Origin: Taxillus chinensis
Lineage: Eukaryota; Streptophyta; Magnoliopsida; Santalales; Loranthaceae
DNA: 64,000 nucleotides
Direction: 5' to 3'
NCBI GenBank assembly: GCA_023512835.1
Contig: CM042084.1
Coordinates: forward strand, 56,350,793-56,414,792
A program made the position numbers and the translations under genes. Under the pieces are notes generated by a model, which was not told where the DNA came from, did not search any database, and saw only the letters and a list, made by a program, of their open reading frames with translations. This document shows, in pieces, positions 1 to 11,536 of the stretch. Position 1 is the stretch's first letter; the number at the start of each line of letters is the position of its first letter.

Positions 1-9
1 AATATATAT

Positions 10-560
10 GTGCGGACGATGTTGAACTTTTTTTGTAGAACCATGCGGCATGTAGTGGAGGCGAGCCTAATGCCTACCCTCCGGCACAATACACTTCTAT
101 TATCTTTGTGTGAATTGTATGAGCAACCTCTAGCTGAGCATGTACTTCGTCAACGAATAAATGGAGCTGCAGAAGGTCATCGCTCTTGGCATCAAGTGCA
201 AGAGGTCCTCATCCCCTGTCTTAGTAGATTGCCATTTTGTGATTCTTCAGTGGATCTACGTGTGAGACATGTGGTATTGTATGATCCTTGCTAAGCACAT
301 GGATTTGCTACACGAAAGAAGAAGATAGTCCATGGTTTCTTGAAAAAAAATCAAAGACGCACTCAAGAAAGAAGGGTTGTTGACATCCAAGTTCCCTCTC
401 ATGCACTTCAATGAAATAGAGCTTCCCCAATAGCCCGACTAGTTCGGTTGTGGGATTTTTGTATGTTATTAATTATTTGCTAGCTCTGTTGCAACATAAG
501 GATACTTGGGCGCTTACGGGAAACATCTTCTGAATTTGTAGCGTGCCTTAGGCATATGGT
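10..560 (+). pseudogene. Broken C48 (Ulp1-like) protease domain of the Athila-A accessory gene
   Basis: The translation from 10 carries CRTMRHVVEA, then NGAAEGHRSWHQV and VVLYDP, all of which recur in the better preserved copy at 15348-15929. The catalytic His region is still readable in a shifted frame near 234 as CHFVILQ. The Asp is in the VLYDP motif, and the Cys motif GCGIFVCYY is readable with its Cys codon at 449-451. A TAA after the DPC residues (near 292), a TAG near 431 and frameshifts break the gene. C48 enzymes cleave SUMO-like isopeptide or peptide bonds; activity from this copy is not expected. The N-terminal part lies left of the window. Confidence 0.72.
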
Positions 561-1977
561 GGCCCATGTTATCTTCTTTGACAGCTTACCCACTCAAAGG
601 TAAGTGTCTTCCTTTCCCTTATCCCATGCTCGAGGACATAGCAATTTCTTAAGTGTGGTGTAGGGGTGGTTTGTGCCATTTACTTGTCCTTATGGTTGAG
701 TAAATTGTTTTCGTGTTTGAATGTGTGTTTTGTATGTGGAGAGCCATGGATAATAAGGTATGCACTTTTGGCTGAATTTTAATTTAAGTAATTAAAGTGT
801 ATTATGCTTTGGTTTATTCATGTCTTTACCTTGTGAATGTGATCACCATGTTAGTGGAGCTGGCATTTAAATATTAAATGAGCATGACATATTATGATAG
901 ACCTTAGTGGCCCTTAAAGTTGAGGGAAAAAGAAAATACAAAAAACAAATGAGATCGGCGACCTCTTTCTAGCCCTTGAGTGACATTTTTGGGTATGGGT
1001 AATAGTTTGCTTTGCTCCTCTCTGCATTTAACATTAGTTATTTAATGGTAGGAGTTGGGTATGTATGATGACTACTTATTTGTGCTCGGTGCTTGGTGTT
1101 GGTGTCATTGTCTTTATAAGAGGCCAAAGAGCCTTATATGTCATGTAATAAAGGGATTGAGATACGTTTTCTCTCCTTCCCAAGAAAGAAAAAGGCAAGT
1201 AAAAAATAATAAAATAAAAGGTGAGTATAAAAAAAGAAGAGTGAATAATCCTTCAAGGAGAGCATAAAATGCAACCTTATAAAGTTATTACTAAAAAGAA
1301 GTGTGGAAAAAAGCCAAAAAACGGTAAAAAAAAAAGAATATGTTGGGAATAAAAGCCACAATGGCTTCTTTGTTTATATGTGTTTTTGTTTTTCGTGTTT
1401 AAACCATAATAGCTAAGTTGTTTTGTTTTTGCAATTTGTTTCATGTGAGCTTAAATCTTTAGCTCCGAGTGTTTATCGGTAAGTAGAACAAAAAGTGTGT
1501 TTTCTTTGATGAGCACGGTTTGGAACTCCCATGTATGCTTGGCAAGAACTTAAGCAATAGCTAATGGAGAATGTTGTGAGGAGTTTTTCTACCTCTATTT
1601 TTTGTTAGGTATTGATTTTGGGCTTGAGCATGAGAGAGAAGAAAAGTTATATCCGAGTGAGGCGGTTCTGACCTCGGTGAGGACTTTAAGGCTAGCTAAG
1701 TTCTATTTTAGCATATAATGCTTATTGATATCTAATTTTTAGTAATGAGACTGCATGGTTGTTGGACTTAGAGGTATGAACATGAATGAGCTAAATTATA
1801 ATTCGTTTTGCTACTCGAAATGCCCATTTCAAGCATGATAAGGTTGCATATTTAGGAAACATGACTCTTTTGTTTGTTATTTGATTTTTTTTTCATGTTT
1901 GAATGAGTGTTTGTTTTCTTTTTTGCCTAATTGTGTTTTTTGCTTGAGGACAAGCAATGGTTCAAGTGTGGTGTATT
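561..1977 (+). other. Noncoding 3' tail of Athila-A
   Basis: No convincing reading frame is present. The text matches the tail of Athila-B at 16016-17163 plus 29958-30172 in order, for example the run about a series of 'accttataa-gttat' around 1270 and 16715 and the motif aggacaagca before the LTR. A purine-rich stretch with ttcaagtgtggtgta directly before 1978 is the likely polypurine tract, decayed relative to the G-rich version in Athila-B. The short reading frames at 1055-1267 and 1134-1361 are low-complexity and not supported. Confidence 0.7.
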
Positions 1978-3492
1978 TGATAACGTGTATTTATGTCATT
2001 ATTTTATAGCCTATTTAGGGTGTTTAAGAGCATGTTTGGAGCCTGTTTAGTACCATATTTCATATATATTTGCTCTAACTCCTAAAAAGACACTACTTGT
2101 GCTATATATGTGTTTTTGAGCTGTTTTGGGCAGGTTCTTGGATGATTTCTTCTCTATGCATCAACTAGACTACTCTATCTACTAAAGAGGGAGTTTGTGG
2201 CAACTTATGAGCTCAAAGGGAGGTATCTATTTCAGGCTACAAGCGAAAAGGCTGCAAGAGGTCTCTTCACACTATCAGTGCTGAACAAGCATGTTTTGAC
2301 CTATTTGACCCAAAAGGAGGCTTCAAATGATTTCATGTGCAGAACAAAAGTTGTTCCAAATGATGTTCTCTACCTTCCCAAGAAATTTCAGCTATTTTGG
2401 AGATGCCCGTGACAATGACCTTTGTCACAGGCAAGGATATTTTTGCATGGAAGGCTTCTATCTAATGTGACAAAGTCTTGGGTGAAGTTTCAGAGCAAAT
2501 GGAGGTGCCCGTGACAATGACCTTTGTCACGGGCAAGAATGTTTTTGCACAGTCACCTTTGTTTTGTTCTGCTGATAATTTTTCTCTTATGGAGCTTGAT
2601 CAAATTCTGCTTGGTTTAAGGTGTTTTTAAGGTTTGAATGAAGAATAAGGGTCACTTACCAAAACTACGTCGTTTTGGTAACGACAACAGCTGGCACTAG
2701 GGCACACTTTATACAATACCTGCAGCCCTATAAAAGGAGGCTAGGAAGGCTGAAACGGGGGATATTTGGGAGGCAAAAAACGCAGACAGAGGATGAGAGA
2801 GACGTTCTTGGAGATAGAAGCGCTTTTGAGTTTTACGGCAAGGGTTCTTTGCGAGAGAAGGAGAAGTGTTGGGGCTATTAATCATATCTATTCCTCTCTC
2901 TCTCTCAAATCCTTGTAATTATGTTTTAATGCAAAGTCTGATGTATGCATGGTTAGACTATCTCAACCCTTGTCTAGGGTAGAATTTGATGAACTAGATT
3001 TGATATTACATGATGGACCAAATCTATATCTGTTGAATTGGTTGTTTTCCTTTGAACACTTTTATTCTCATGGACCAAATGGTTCAAAAGACTTAAACTT
3101 CCGTTTTCATGGACCAAGTGTTAGGGCAGTGGGTGATGACCATTATAAACTTGGAATTAATTAAATATTTTTAAGCAAGTACCATAACCAGAGTATTATC
3201 AGGCATTGGGTGGTGAAATTGTGACCCTAGATCCTTTAATTCATTGATATCTTCGAATTGCGTTACAATCTCAATAGTTTTTGCATTTTGCATGTTTAAG
3301 ACTTATACTTTAATTTAACAATCAAAAATCAATTGTCCAGACATAAATTCAACTTGTTAGCTTAGTGCTTCTTCGCTTAACAGCATTAGCTACCTCCCTG
3401 TGGGTTTGACAACCAGAGTCTTAATACTCCATTTTATTACTTGACCAGTGCACTTGCTGCAAAGCCTATCAAACCAAATTTATTTCAGGTCA
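1978..3492 (+). repeat. 3' LTR of Athila-A
   Basis: The LTR is about 1.5 kb, starts TGATAACG and ends GGTCA. It is colinear with the Athila-B LTRs: a U3 block with two hairpins, an ACGT palindrome, a TATA box, then the region with actagatttgatattacatgatgg and, near the end, ctacctccctgtgggtttgacaacc shared with Athila-B. It lies next to copia LTR sequence at 3493. Similarity to Athila-B is obvious but incomplete, especially in U3. Confidence 0.85.
2405..2736 (+). promoter_or_regulatory. U3 promoter block of the Athila-A LTR: two hairpins, ACGT palindrome, TATA box
   Basis: Two inverted repeats with arms gcccgtgaca / tgtcacgggc and an 8-nt loop lie at 2405-2432 (one mismatch) and 2507-2534 (perfect 10-bp arms), 102 bp apart. 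At 2659-2678 the near-palindrome ccaaaactacgtcgttttgg follows (one mismatch from perfect). A TATA box (tataaaag) is at 2729-2736. This order (hairpin, hairpin, palindrome, TATA) repeats in the other gypsy LTRs in the window. Promoter function is inferred from LTR biology. Confidence 0.7.
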
Positions 3493-3990
3493 GACCCGTG
3501 TCTTTATTCGCACGGAGTAAGGAAACTAGATGCGGAGTAAGGAATCCAAACCTGTTACTCATACGGAGTAAGGATGTGCTGATACGGAGGTAAGCCATCC
3601 GACCCTTTAACTCACGCAGAGTAAGGAACTTTCACGGAGTAAGAAAGCGCCGATGTGGAGTAAGCACTCCAACCTTCTCATTCGTATGGAGTAAGGAAGC
3701 ACCGACATGGAATAAGCATTCCACTACTAAATTGATACGGAGTAAGAAATCAACGACACGGAGTAAGGATCCGAGCTTAGTTAACACGGAGTAAAAACCT
3801 TACACCGGATTAAGAAGACGCTGCTTTAACTTATCTCTTCGCATTTAAAGTCACAAGCTCGCTGCTTCCCAAATTAAGATAAACTCGTTGGAAACCGAAA
3901 GTATCTTACACGTGGATCATCCGAATATATAGACACAACCTTGACTGAACTTGGGAACTCACAAACGCACTTATGCTTCGCAAACCCAAG
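3493..3990 (+). repeat. Outer copia LTR, left part (split by Athila-A and Athila-B)
   Basis: The segment is full of the degenerate motif acggagtaagg seen in the LTRs of the inner copia element (17164-18374). It also shares cttacacgtggatcatccg and the run about 'gacacaacctt' before the break. The sequence resumes at 31693 with the LTR continuation (ttgagctccaca...). It belongs to the same or a sister family as the inner copia but is older. Confidence 0.8.
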
Positions 3991-5513
3991 TGATAACGTG
4001 CATTTATGCCGTTCTCCTAGGCCTTATTTAGGGTGTTTTAGAGTATGTTTTATACCTATTTGCATGATATTTTACACATATTTGCTCTAACCCCTAGGAA
4101 GACCCTGTATGGTGTATAGTGGTACTTTTTGAGTGTTTTTGGCAGGTTTTGGAGCAACCTTTTCCCACACACCTTGGCTAGATCATTCCATACACTCAAG
4201 AGGAAGCTATAGGAAGAATATGGAAACAAAATGAAGGCAAAATCAAGGTGCACGTGAAAAGGCTTTCTCATGTGCATTCTCACGTGCAAGGATTTTATTG
4301 CTTAGATGCCTTCTACAACTCAAGAGGAAGCTTTGGAGCAAATTTAAGTCAAATTGGAACTGCACGTGAAAAGGGTCTTCTCACGTGCATTCTCGCGTGT
4401 AGGCATTTTTGAGCTCCAAATGATGTGTTTTGTTGTTTTAATCATTTTCCTCTAAAGAACTGGGGGCGAATTTGGTGTAGTTTGAGTGTTATTGAGCCTA
4501 GAACGTTGAATAGTGTCATTATCCAAAACGACGTCGTTTTGGCTGCGACCACATTTATAATTAGGGCACACCTTTTGTCACCCTAATTTGGCCCACTAAA
4601 TCCTATAAATAGGGGTCTTTGGAGGCATTGTAAATCATCTTGAGGGAGAGAATCCGATCTGAGTTCTGAAAAAGAGCTATAGCCATTGCTAAAAGATCGG
4701 ATTGTCCATGGCAAGGTGTGATTTTGGGCAGCAGACGTCAGAGTCTTTGGAGGCTGGAGTCCTGGTTCATCTTGGGGTCTTCCTTTATTATCCTGGTACT
4801 GTAATCATGTTCTTTCTTGAAATTGTTATTGCTTTTGTCATGATTATGGAGTAGTTTTGTTAGTCTAGGGCGCAATGTAGCCCACCCGATAAATTGTATT
4901 AGTTTGGTTATGGTTGTTCAATAAAATAAAATTCAGTTCTTGTTTAATTCATTTGCTTGAATGGAAATGCCTAGTTTATGCATAATTAAGTAATCTTAGC
5001 CCTTGTCTAGGGTGGAACACTAGTGAATTAGATTTAATATTGTATGATGGACCAAGTCTGCAACTATTAGATTGTTTATCTACCTTGATCACTTTTATTC
5101 ACATGGACCAAATGGGATAAAAGCCTTAAATCTATCTTAGCATGGACCAAATGTAAGATAGGTAGGAGATAATCAACATGAACATGAACTAGAACATAAA
5201 TCAAGAACAAGAGCCATAACCAGGACTATTACAATCGATTGGGTGGTAAACATTGTGACCCTAGACCCTTAATCACTGAAATTTCTATACCAACAGCTTG
5301 CCAACATTCTGATTGAATCACTTTTCGTTCAAACTATTTGCACAACAAAAATCAATTGTCCAGACATAAAATCAACTTGTTAGCTTAGTGCTCCCTGCTT
5401 AACAGCATTAGCTACCTCCCTGTGTGTTCGACAACCGGAGTCTTAATACTCCATTTTATTACTTGACCAGTGCACTTGCTGCAAAAACCTATAGACACAA
5501 TTTATACGGTTCA
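3991..5513 (+). repeat. 5' LTR of Athila-B
   Basis: The LTR runs from TGATAACG to GGTTCA, 1523 bp, with TG...CA ends. The copy at 30173-31692 starts and ends the same way. It carries the U3 block described separately, a TATA box at 4605 and U5 text ending just before the primer-binding site. Differences from the 3' LTR are scattered substitutions, including a few in the second hairpin. Confidence 0.93.
4249..4612 (+). promoter_or_regulatory. U3 promoter block of the Athila-B 5' LTR: paired G-box hairpins, 20-bp palindrome, TATA box
   Basis: Hairpins with arms tgcacgtga / tcacgtgca lie at 4249-4288 and 4361-4389, 112 bp apart; each arm contains the CACGTG G-box core. The perfect 20-bp palindrome ccaaaacgacgtcgttttgg is at 4523-4542 (again at 30705-30724 in the 3' LTR). 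TATAAATA is at 4605-4612. ACGT cores are typical bZIP/bHLH sites in plants; binding here is inference. Confidence 0.75.
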
Positions 5514-5519
5514 AGTTTT

Positions 5520-5536
5520 TGGCGCCGTTGCCGGGG
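5520..5536 (+). other. Primer-binding site of Athila-B, complementary to tRNA-Asp
   Basis: The 17 bases tggcgccgttgccgggg begin 6 bases after the end of the 5' LTR. They are the exact complement of the 3' end of plant tRNA-Asp(GTC) including the CCA end. This primes minus-strand cDNA synthesis and is a usual primer in Athila elements. Confidence 0.92.
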
Positions 5537-5703
5537 AGGCAAGCCAAATGTTGTTAGGATTAAGTGACATTAGGTGCTTAAGTTTATTTGTGATCTGCAT
5601 TTTTACTTTCTTTTAATTTTCTAGTATGGTGTTACCTGGTATTTCCTTGTTTTTGCCATTTTTCAGGGGTGCACCATAGGTGTTTGAGAAAATTCCTCTG
5701 TGT

Positions 5704-7327
5704 ATGCGTCACACCAGGGGTGAGTTATTGCCATACGATCCCGAAATCGAACGGACGTTGCGAGAGCAGCGAAGGGCTCAGAGGGTATTAGCTGCAGCTG
5801 AACAGCAGTTGGAAGGCTTACATACCTTGTGTGAAGAAATCATGGCTGAAAACAGAGCAAGAGACGATCAGGGACACAACGGCCAAGGAGGTTATCAGCC
5901 TAGGACCTTCATGGATTATGCTAGACTTGTACTATCGGATGAGTACTCAGGCATTAGAAGGGTGCCGGTCCAAGCAAATAACTTTGAGCTGAAGCCTGCG
6001 CTACTACAGATGGTTGGGTAAGATGCATTCCGAGGCTCAGCACTAGATGATCCACAAAACCATCTAGCGCGATTCTTGCAAATTTGCGACACCATCAAAA
6101 TCAATGGAGTCTCGGATAAAGCCATTAAGTTGCGACTCTTCCCGTTTTCACTGAAGGACCGAGCTCTTGGTTGGTTCCAGTCCCTACCTGCTGGCAACAT
6201 ACGCACATGGGACCAAATGGTGGAGAAGTTTCTCTCCAAGTATTTTCCACCAACAAGAGTTATTCATTTAAGGAGCCAAATAAATCAATTCACCCAAGCA
6301 TGGTGATGAGTCGTTGTACGAGTCCTGGGGAGCGATTCACGATTTGGTTAGGAGGTGTCCTAATCATGGCAGGCAAGAATGGTTACAAGTAGAATCTTTT
6401 TATGCAGGCTGCACGCAAATACAAGGAGCATGATAGATACGGCCGGCCGGAGGAGCATTCATGACGATGGAGCCTTCTACAGTAGTGGAGCTTATAGAGC
6501 GAATGGCATTGTCCAACTGCCAATGGTCCAATGACAGGCGTCCTAGAGCTGAGCCGGTGGCTGCGGTATCAAATTCATCAAATTCAACTCAGTTCGATGA
6601 GTTGACAAGGAAGATGGAGTTGCTGACAGAACAAATGTCAGTGATGGCTGTTCGCATGGAGGGCAGAGTTGAGCAACCCAAGGCAATTACTGAAGATGCT
6701 GCTACAGCCCAACTATACGAAGAAGCCCAATATGTTGGGAATCGAGGTGGAGGATTCCAGAGACAATTTCAGAATCCAACTCAGTACCAGAATCCTCCTC
6801 AGCCCAACAACTTCCAGAATCAGGGAGGACCTCAACAATTTCAACAACAGCCTTACTTATGGCAAAGGCAGAATAAGGTCCCTACTACTGGAGCAGCACA
6901 GTATGGAGAACATTCTCAGCCACAACTTCCTCCTGGGTTCCAGAAGATGCCTCGACAAAAGGAGGAAGACAAAGAGAAGGCAAAGGATGAAGAGATGCGG
7001 AACTTCTTTTATCAATTTGCTAAGTAAGCAACTGATAGAATGAGTAAGGGGGAGATGAGGATTGAGTCCCTTACCACTTCTGTCCAGGATCTTGGAGCTG
7101 CTATGAAGAATATAGAGCAGCAGATTGACCAGTTAGCAAATGAAGTTAGGCCATTTTCATCAAATACTTTTCCCAGCAATACGGAGGTCAACCCAAGGGA
7201 GCAATGCAAAGCTATAATGCTTAGAAGTGGAAAAAAACTACCAGCTGGAGAGAAGGCAATTGAGCCAAACAAGGAGGAGTCGGAACAGCATGCCCAGGAG
7301 GAAGCTAAAGAAGGAGGTGCTGAGTAG
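5704..7327 (+). pseudogene. gag: Athila-B gag, broken
   Basis: The capsid polyprotein packages element RNA in virus-like particles. After a short basic N-terminus (first ATG 5704) and a coiled-coil-like stretch rich in Glu/Gln (5740-5860), the capsid core is readable: FELKPALLQMV near 5985, then after a stop at 6019-6021 FLQICDTIKINGVSDKAIKLRLFPFSL and WFQSLPAGNIRTWDQMVEKFLSKYFPP. This is the family usually called Retrotrans_gag. A frameshift follows near 6305. The C-terminal half (6461-7327) is Gln/Asn/Pro-rich (QNPTQYQNPPQPNNFQNQGG) and ends with a segment containing REQCKAIMLRSGK. At least four frame breaks are visible. Confidence 0.85.
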
Positions 7328-7439
7328 CATAAGGACCAGAAGGGAAAGGTTGGAAGTAGTCAACCGACAGCCAGCCAGCCTGAAGCTAGCACTCCCGTTC
7401 CATATAAACCTCATATGCCATATCCTCAAAGGCTGAGGA

Positions 7440-8112
7440 AAAAGAAGTTAGATGCTTAGTTCCATAAATTTCCAGACGTATTCAAGAAGGTGGAGGTGAA
7501 CATCCCATTCATAGAAGCCTTGGAACAGATGCCTGGCTACGTCAAATTTTTAAAGGAGAAGCTATACTGATTGTGAGATAGTGGCTCTCACAAATGATAT
7601 CAGTGCAGTGGTGCAGCACAAGCTACCACCCAAGCTTAAAGATCCGGGGGAGTCTCACTCGACTGCACCATTGGCACCTCGCAACCGGAGCAAGCCCTAT
7701 GTGATTTAGGGGCGAGTATAAATCTGATGCCAATGTCCATCTATCGGCGGACCGGGCTTGATGGAATAAAGCCCACTTCCATATCTTTACAATTTGCTAA
7801 TTGCTCGATAGGGAAGCCGGTGGGCATCATTGAAGACATTTTAATCAAGGTGGATCGCTTAATCTTCCCGGTGGACTTTGTTGTGTTGGAAATGGAGGAA
7901 GATATAGGAGTCCAACTAATTCTTGGAAGGCCGTTCTGAGTACCGGAAGGGCCTTGATCGATGTAAACTCGGGGGAGTTGACACTGCGTGTGGATGAAGA
8001 CGCAGTGGTGTTCAACATGGAGCGTTCGATGCACAAGGCGAATGATCATTCCGGATCCTATTGGATTGATCAGATTGCCGAATTCGTCGACAGCTACTTG
8101 AAGAGAGCTTGA
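7440..8112 (+). pseudogene. pol: Athila-B aspartic protease region of pol, broken
   Basis: The gag-protease junction is readable at 7440-7565 (FPDVFKKVEVNIPFIEALEQ). The catalytic motif is DLGASINLMP, with the DLGA codons at 7703-7714; Athila proteases typically have D-[LS]-G-A-S. Downstream, GLDGIKPTSISLQFANCS and the LILGRPF motif near 7918-7936 complete the retropepsin fold. A frame break lies just upstream of DLGA and a TGA ends the frame at 7937-7939, directly after RPF. The enzyme would cut the Gag-Pol polyprotein. Confidence 0.82.
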
Positions 8113-8289
8113 TCACTAAAAGCTTGGATCACGAATTGCAACAGGTGGATTTTCTTTGAGGCGGAACCGGAAGAGACTTATGAAGTCTTTGGAAGACCAA
8201 AGCGAGCAGCGGCCTTCCTCGGCAATTGAATCCTCAGGCAATCACGGAACCCTTGCCCGTTCGAAGCAACTCCCCGAACATCGAGGTAC

Positions 8290-9772
8290 GAGTTTTTGGA
8301 TACACAAGAGCGTTACCCTGTGATAGTAGCTGCGTCCTTAACAGTAGAAGAAACCAGTCAGCTACTAGCAGTCTTAAGGGAGCATAGGCAAGCCCTGGGG
8401 TGGTCTCTAGATGATATAAAAGGTAAGTCCAGCGCCGCATGCACAAGATGCGATGGAGGAGTCTTATACTCCTACCGTAGAGCGCCAACGCAGCTCAATC
8501 CTGCAATGAAGGAAGTCGTTGGCAAGGAGATTCTGAAGTGGAGGAAAGCTGGCATCATATATGCCATTTTAGATAGCTCCTGGGTTAGTCCAGTGCAAGT
8601 GGTTCCCAAGAAGGGCGGCATGACAGTGATACGCAATGAGAAGAACGAGCTCATTCCATCCCGCACAGTGACCGGGTGGCGCGTGTGTATCGACTACCGC
8701 AAGCTGAATAAAGCCACTCGTAAGGACCACTTTCCGTTATCTTTCATTGATCAAATGCTAGATCGGTTAGCGGTTACCCATATTATTGTTTCCTAGACGG
8801 TTATTCCGGAAACAACCAGATAGCGATTGCCCTGGAGGATCAAGAGAAGACCACATTCACGTGCCCTTTTGGCACATATGCTTTCGGGAGTATGCCATTT
8901 GGTTTCGTAACGCCCTCCTACTTTCCAGAGGTGCATGATGGCAATATTTCAAGGGTTGGTGGAGGACATTATGGAAGTCTTTATGGATGATTTCTCGGTA
9001 TTTGGTTCATCTTTCTCTATCTGCCTCGAAATCTGGAAACCGTGTTGATCCGATGCAAGGAAAAGGACCTGGTCTTGAACTAGGAAAAGTGTCACTTCAT
9101 GGTCAAGGAAGGAGTCGTCCTTGGGCATAGAGTGTCCACAGCTGGGTTGGAAGTTGATAGAGCAAAGATCTCCACCATTGAGAATCTACCTCCTCCCACC
9201 AATATGAACGGCATCCGGAGCTTTCTGGGACATGTAGGGTTTTATCGGCGGTTCATCAAAGATTTCTCCAAAATTGCCAAGCCCCTAAGCATGCTTTTAG
9301 AGAAGGATGTTCCTTTTGTGTTTTCTGAAGACTGTCTTCAGGCATTTACAATCTTTGAAAGAGAAGCTCAATTCAAGCACCTATGATAATAGCTCCGATC
9401 GGGGTCGCAACCCTTTGGTGATGTGTGATGCGAGTGACTTTGCGATCGGAGCGGTGCTTGGGCAGAAATGGGACAAGGTTTTCAGGGCAATATATTATGC
9501 CAGTCGCACACTTAATGAGGCCCAGCTCAATTACACTACTACAAAGAAGGAGTTACTCATTTGTGGTGTTTGCTTGTGATAAGTTTCGGTCGTATCTATT
9601 GGGAACTAAGATAATTGTTTACACCGACCACGCCGCCTTGAGATACTTGTTCGACAAGAAGGATGCTAAACCCAGGTTGATCAGATGGGTTTTGTTACTC
9701 CAAGAGTTTGATCTGGAGATTAAAGACTTGAAGGGCACTTCCAACACGTGGCAGACCATTTATCAAGGCTAG
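8290..9772 (+). pseudogene. pol: Athila-B reverse transcriptase and RNase H, broken
   Basis: The domain copies element RNA into DNA and degrades the template RNA. Visible parts: ILKWRKAGIIYAILDSSWVSPVQVVPKKGG (about 8530-8620), [22 protein letters not shown], then after a frame change the CPFGTYAFGSMPFG stretch near 8860-8905, and the catalytic box FMDD at 8980-8991. The connection domain is at 9099-9386 (FLGHVGFYRRFIKDFSKIAKPL). RNase H starts [16 protein letters not shown] near 9419 and continues with [23 protein letters not shown] near 9620-9690. A stop at 8793-8795 and several frameshifts divide it into at least five pieces. Confidence 0.88.
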
Positions 9773-9839
9773 AGCTAGGGGAAGGTAGCACTAAAGGTAT
9801 TCCTATTTCGACACCTTCCCTGATGAGCAGCTCTTTGTA

Positions 9840-11257
9840 GTGAAGCAAAGACGCCATGGTTTGCTGATATAGTGAACTACCATGCATGTGACTATGTACC
9901 TGAGAGTTCACTTATCGGGAAAAGAAGAGGTTCCTCTTTAATGCAAGAAGATACATTTGGGATGAGCCTGTTCTATACCGGCTATGTGCTGATCAGATCA
10001 TCGGAAAATGTGTGCCAGAAGAGGAAGTGGACAGCATACCGACGCATTGTCATTCATCCGACTATGCTGGCCATTTAGGAGTACAAAGGACGGTGGCAAA
10101 GATCCTACAAAGTGGGTTTTACTGGCAACCATGTTCACGAGACACATACACCTTTGTTAAGACATGTGATCGGTGTCAACGAACAGGAGGGATTACAAGG
10201 AAGCAAGAGATGCCCCGAACCGGCATTATGCCGGTCGAACTTTTTGACATATGGGGAATCGATTTCATGGGACCTTTCCCACCATCAGATGGGTTTTCTT
10301 ACATCCTTCTGGGTTGTTGATTACCTCTCGAAGTGGGTTGAAGCTATACCCACTAGGAAGAATGATGCTCAAGTGGTTACCAAATTCCTTCGCCGCAACA
10401 TATTCACTGGTTTGGAACACCTAGAGCAATTATTAGTGATGAAGGGAGTCACTTCGCAATAAGCTTTTCGACAAGCTCTTAAACAAATATGGAGTGCAAC
10501 ATAGGCACACTTTAGCCTATCATCCACAAGCAAACGGTCAAGTGAAGTTTCCAACCGTGAGATCAAGCACATCTTGGAAAAGACAGTGGGAGGCAACCGA
10601 AAAGATTGGGCTTTAAAACTCGATGAGGCGTTGTGGGCTTACCGCATAGCATTCAAAACGCCCATTGGAATGTCTCCTTATCATCTACTATATGGAAAGG
10701 CCTGCCACTTGCTCTGTTGAATTGGAACACAAGGCATTTTGGGCGGTTAAAAAGCTAAACATGGATCCCAATGTTGCTGCTTGAACTACGATTGCACCAA
10801 CTAAATGAGTTGGAGGAATTTCGCTTCAATGCCTATGAGAGTGCTAAGCTATACAAGGAGAGGTCTAAGCTCAAACATGATAAGAAGATCAGCCCTCTCT
10901 TTGTTAAACCAGGGAGAAGGTGCTTCTTTTTAATTCTAGAATTAAACTTTTCCCTGGAAAGGCTGCGATCTAAGTGGATGGGACCTTATCTTTGTTATAA
11001 ACGTTTTCCCATATGGCAGTGTTGAACTCCAATCAACCTCTGGGCAAATATTCAAAGTAAATGGTCAGCGTGTGAAGCCTTACTACATTCAGGACCATAT
11101 TAAGGAGGTTGATCATTTCACTCGAGCACAACTTGACAGAGGGGACGGTCAAGCTAAAAATCTAAACTCGGCGCTTCATGGGAGGCAACCCATGGTGATT
11201 TCTTTTCCTTTTTATTTTATTTTATTGGGATATTTTATTGTGTCCTTTAACCCATAG
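9840..11257 (+). pseudogene. pol: Athila-B integrase and pol C-terminus, broken
   Basis: The enzyme inserts the cDNA into the genome. The zinc-binding HHCC part is readable at 10012-10200 (HCHSSDYAGHLGV ... CDRCQR). The first catalytic Asp is in DIWGIDFMGPF near 10243-10272. After a stop at 10318, YLSKWVEAIPTRKN continues in another frame, and the second Asp lies in a SDEGSHF motif near 10435-10455. The Glu region near 10530-10560 is shifted by what looks like a one-base loss. The C-terminus VKPYYIQDHIKEVDHF ends at 11257 after the SALHGRQPM motif. No chromodomain is visible, as expected for Athila. Confidence 0.85.
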
Positions 11258-11536
11258 TCTGTAGGGAGGGCATATCTGCTTTGTTTTAATTTTATGTGCA
11301 GCATTTGAACCAGGGCCTAGGCCCATATTTCTTTGATGGAGCTTATTTCTGCTAAGGCCCAAATCCAAGCCCAGTTGAATTGAATCAGAGGGGTCCACTC
11401 CAATCTATTGCCCAACCAAGGAGATGAAGTTATGGATTATGAGATGGTATTTTGGGCCCACTAACTGACACGTTTTTGTCCTTGGGAGATGGGCTACTAG
11501 CCTGTCAAATTTCAGCAACTTTGGGCTTCATTTAGG
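11258..11536 (+). other. Spacer between Athila-B pol and the internal promoter-like block
   Basis: No coding potential is seen. The stretch has repeated ggccca words (11329, 11346, 11455) but no clear larger repeat. Confidence 0.5.

Larger units (their letters stand above)
1..3492 (+). mobile_element. Athila-A: 3' end of a Ty3/gypsy Athila-type retrotransposon, cut by the window edge
   Basis: The segment holds the last part of an accessory gene, a noncoding tail and a complete 3' LTR. The coding part at 10-560 matches the protease part of Athila-B at 15420-16015 nearly codon for codon. The LTR (1978-3492) begins with tgataacg, as in Athila-B, and ends in ca. The following sequence from 3493 is copia LTR, so this element sits inside the same copia LTR that Athila-B entered about 500 bp to the right. 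Its target duplication should start gaccc, but the matching left copy lies outside the window. The LTR is clearly diverged from Athila-B, so it is a different subfamily or an older copy. Confidence 0.85.

Noticed and set aside
1055..1361. Short reading frames in the Athila-A tail
   Set aside because: Low-complexity Lys- or Phe-rich translations of AT-rich noncoding sequence.
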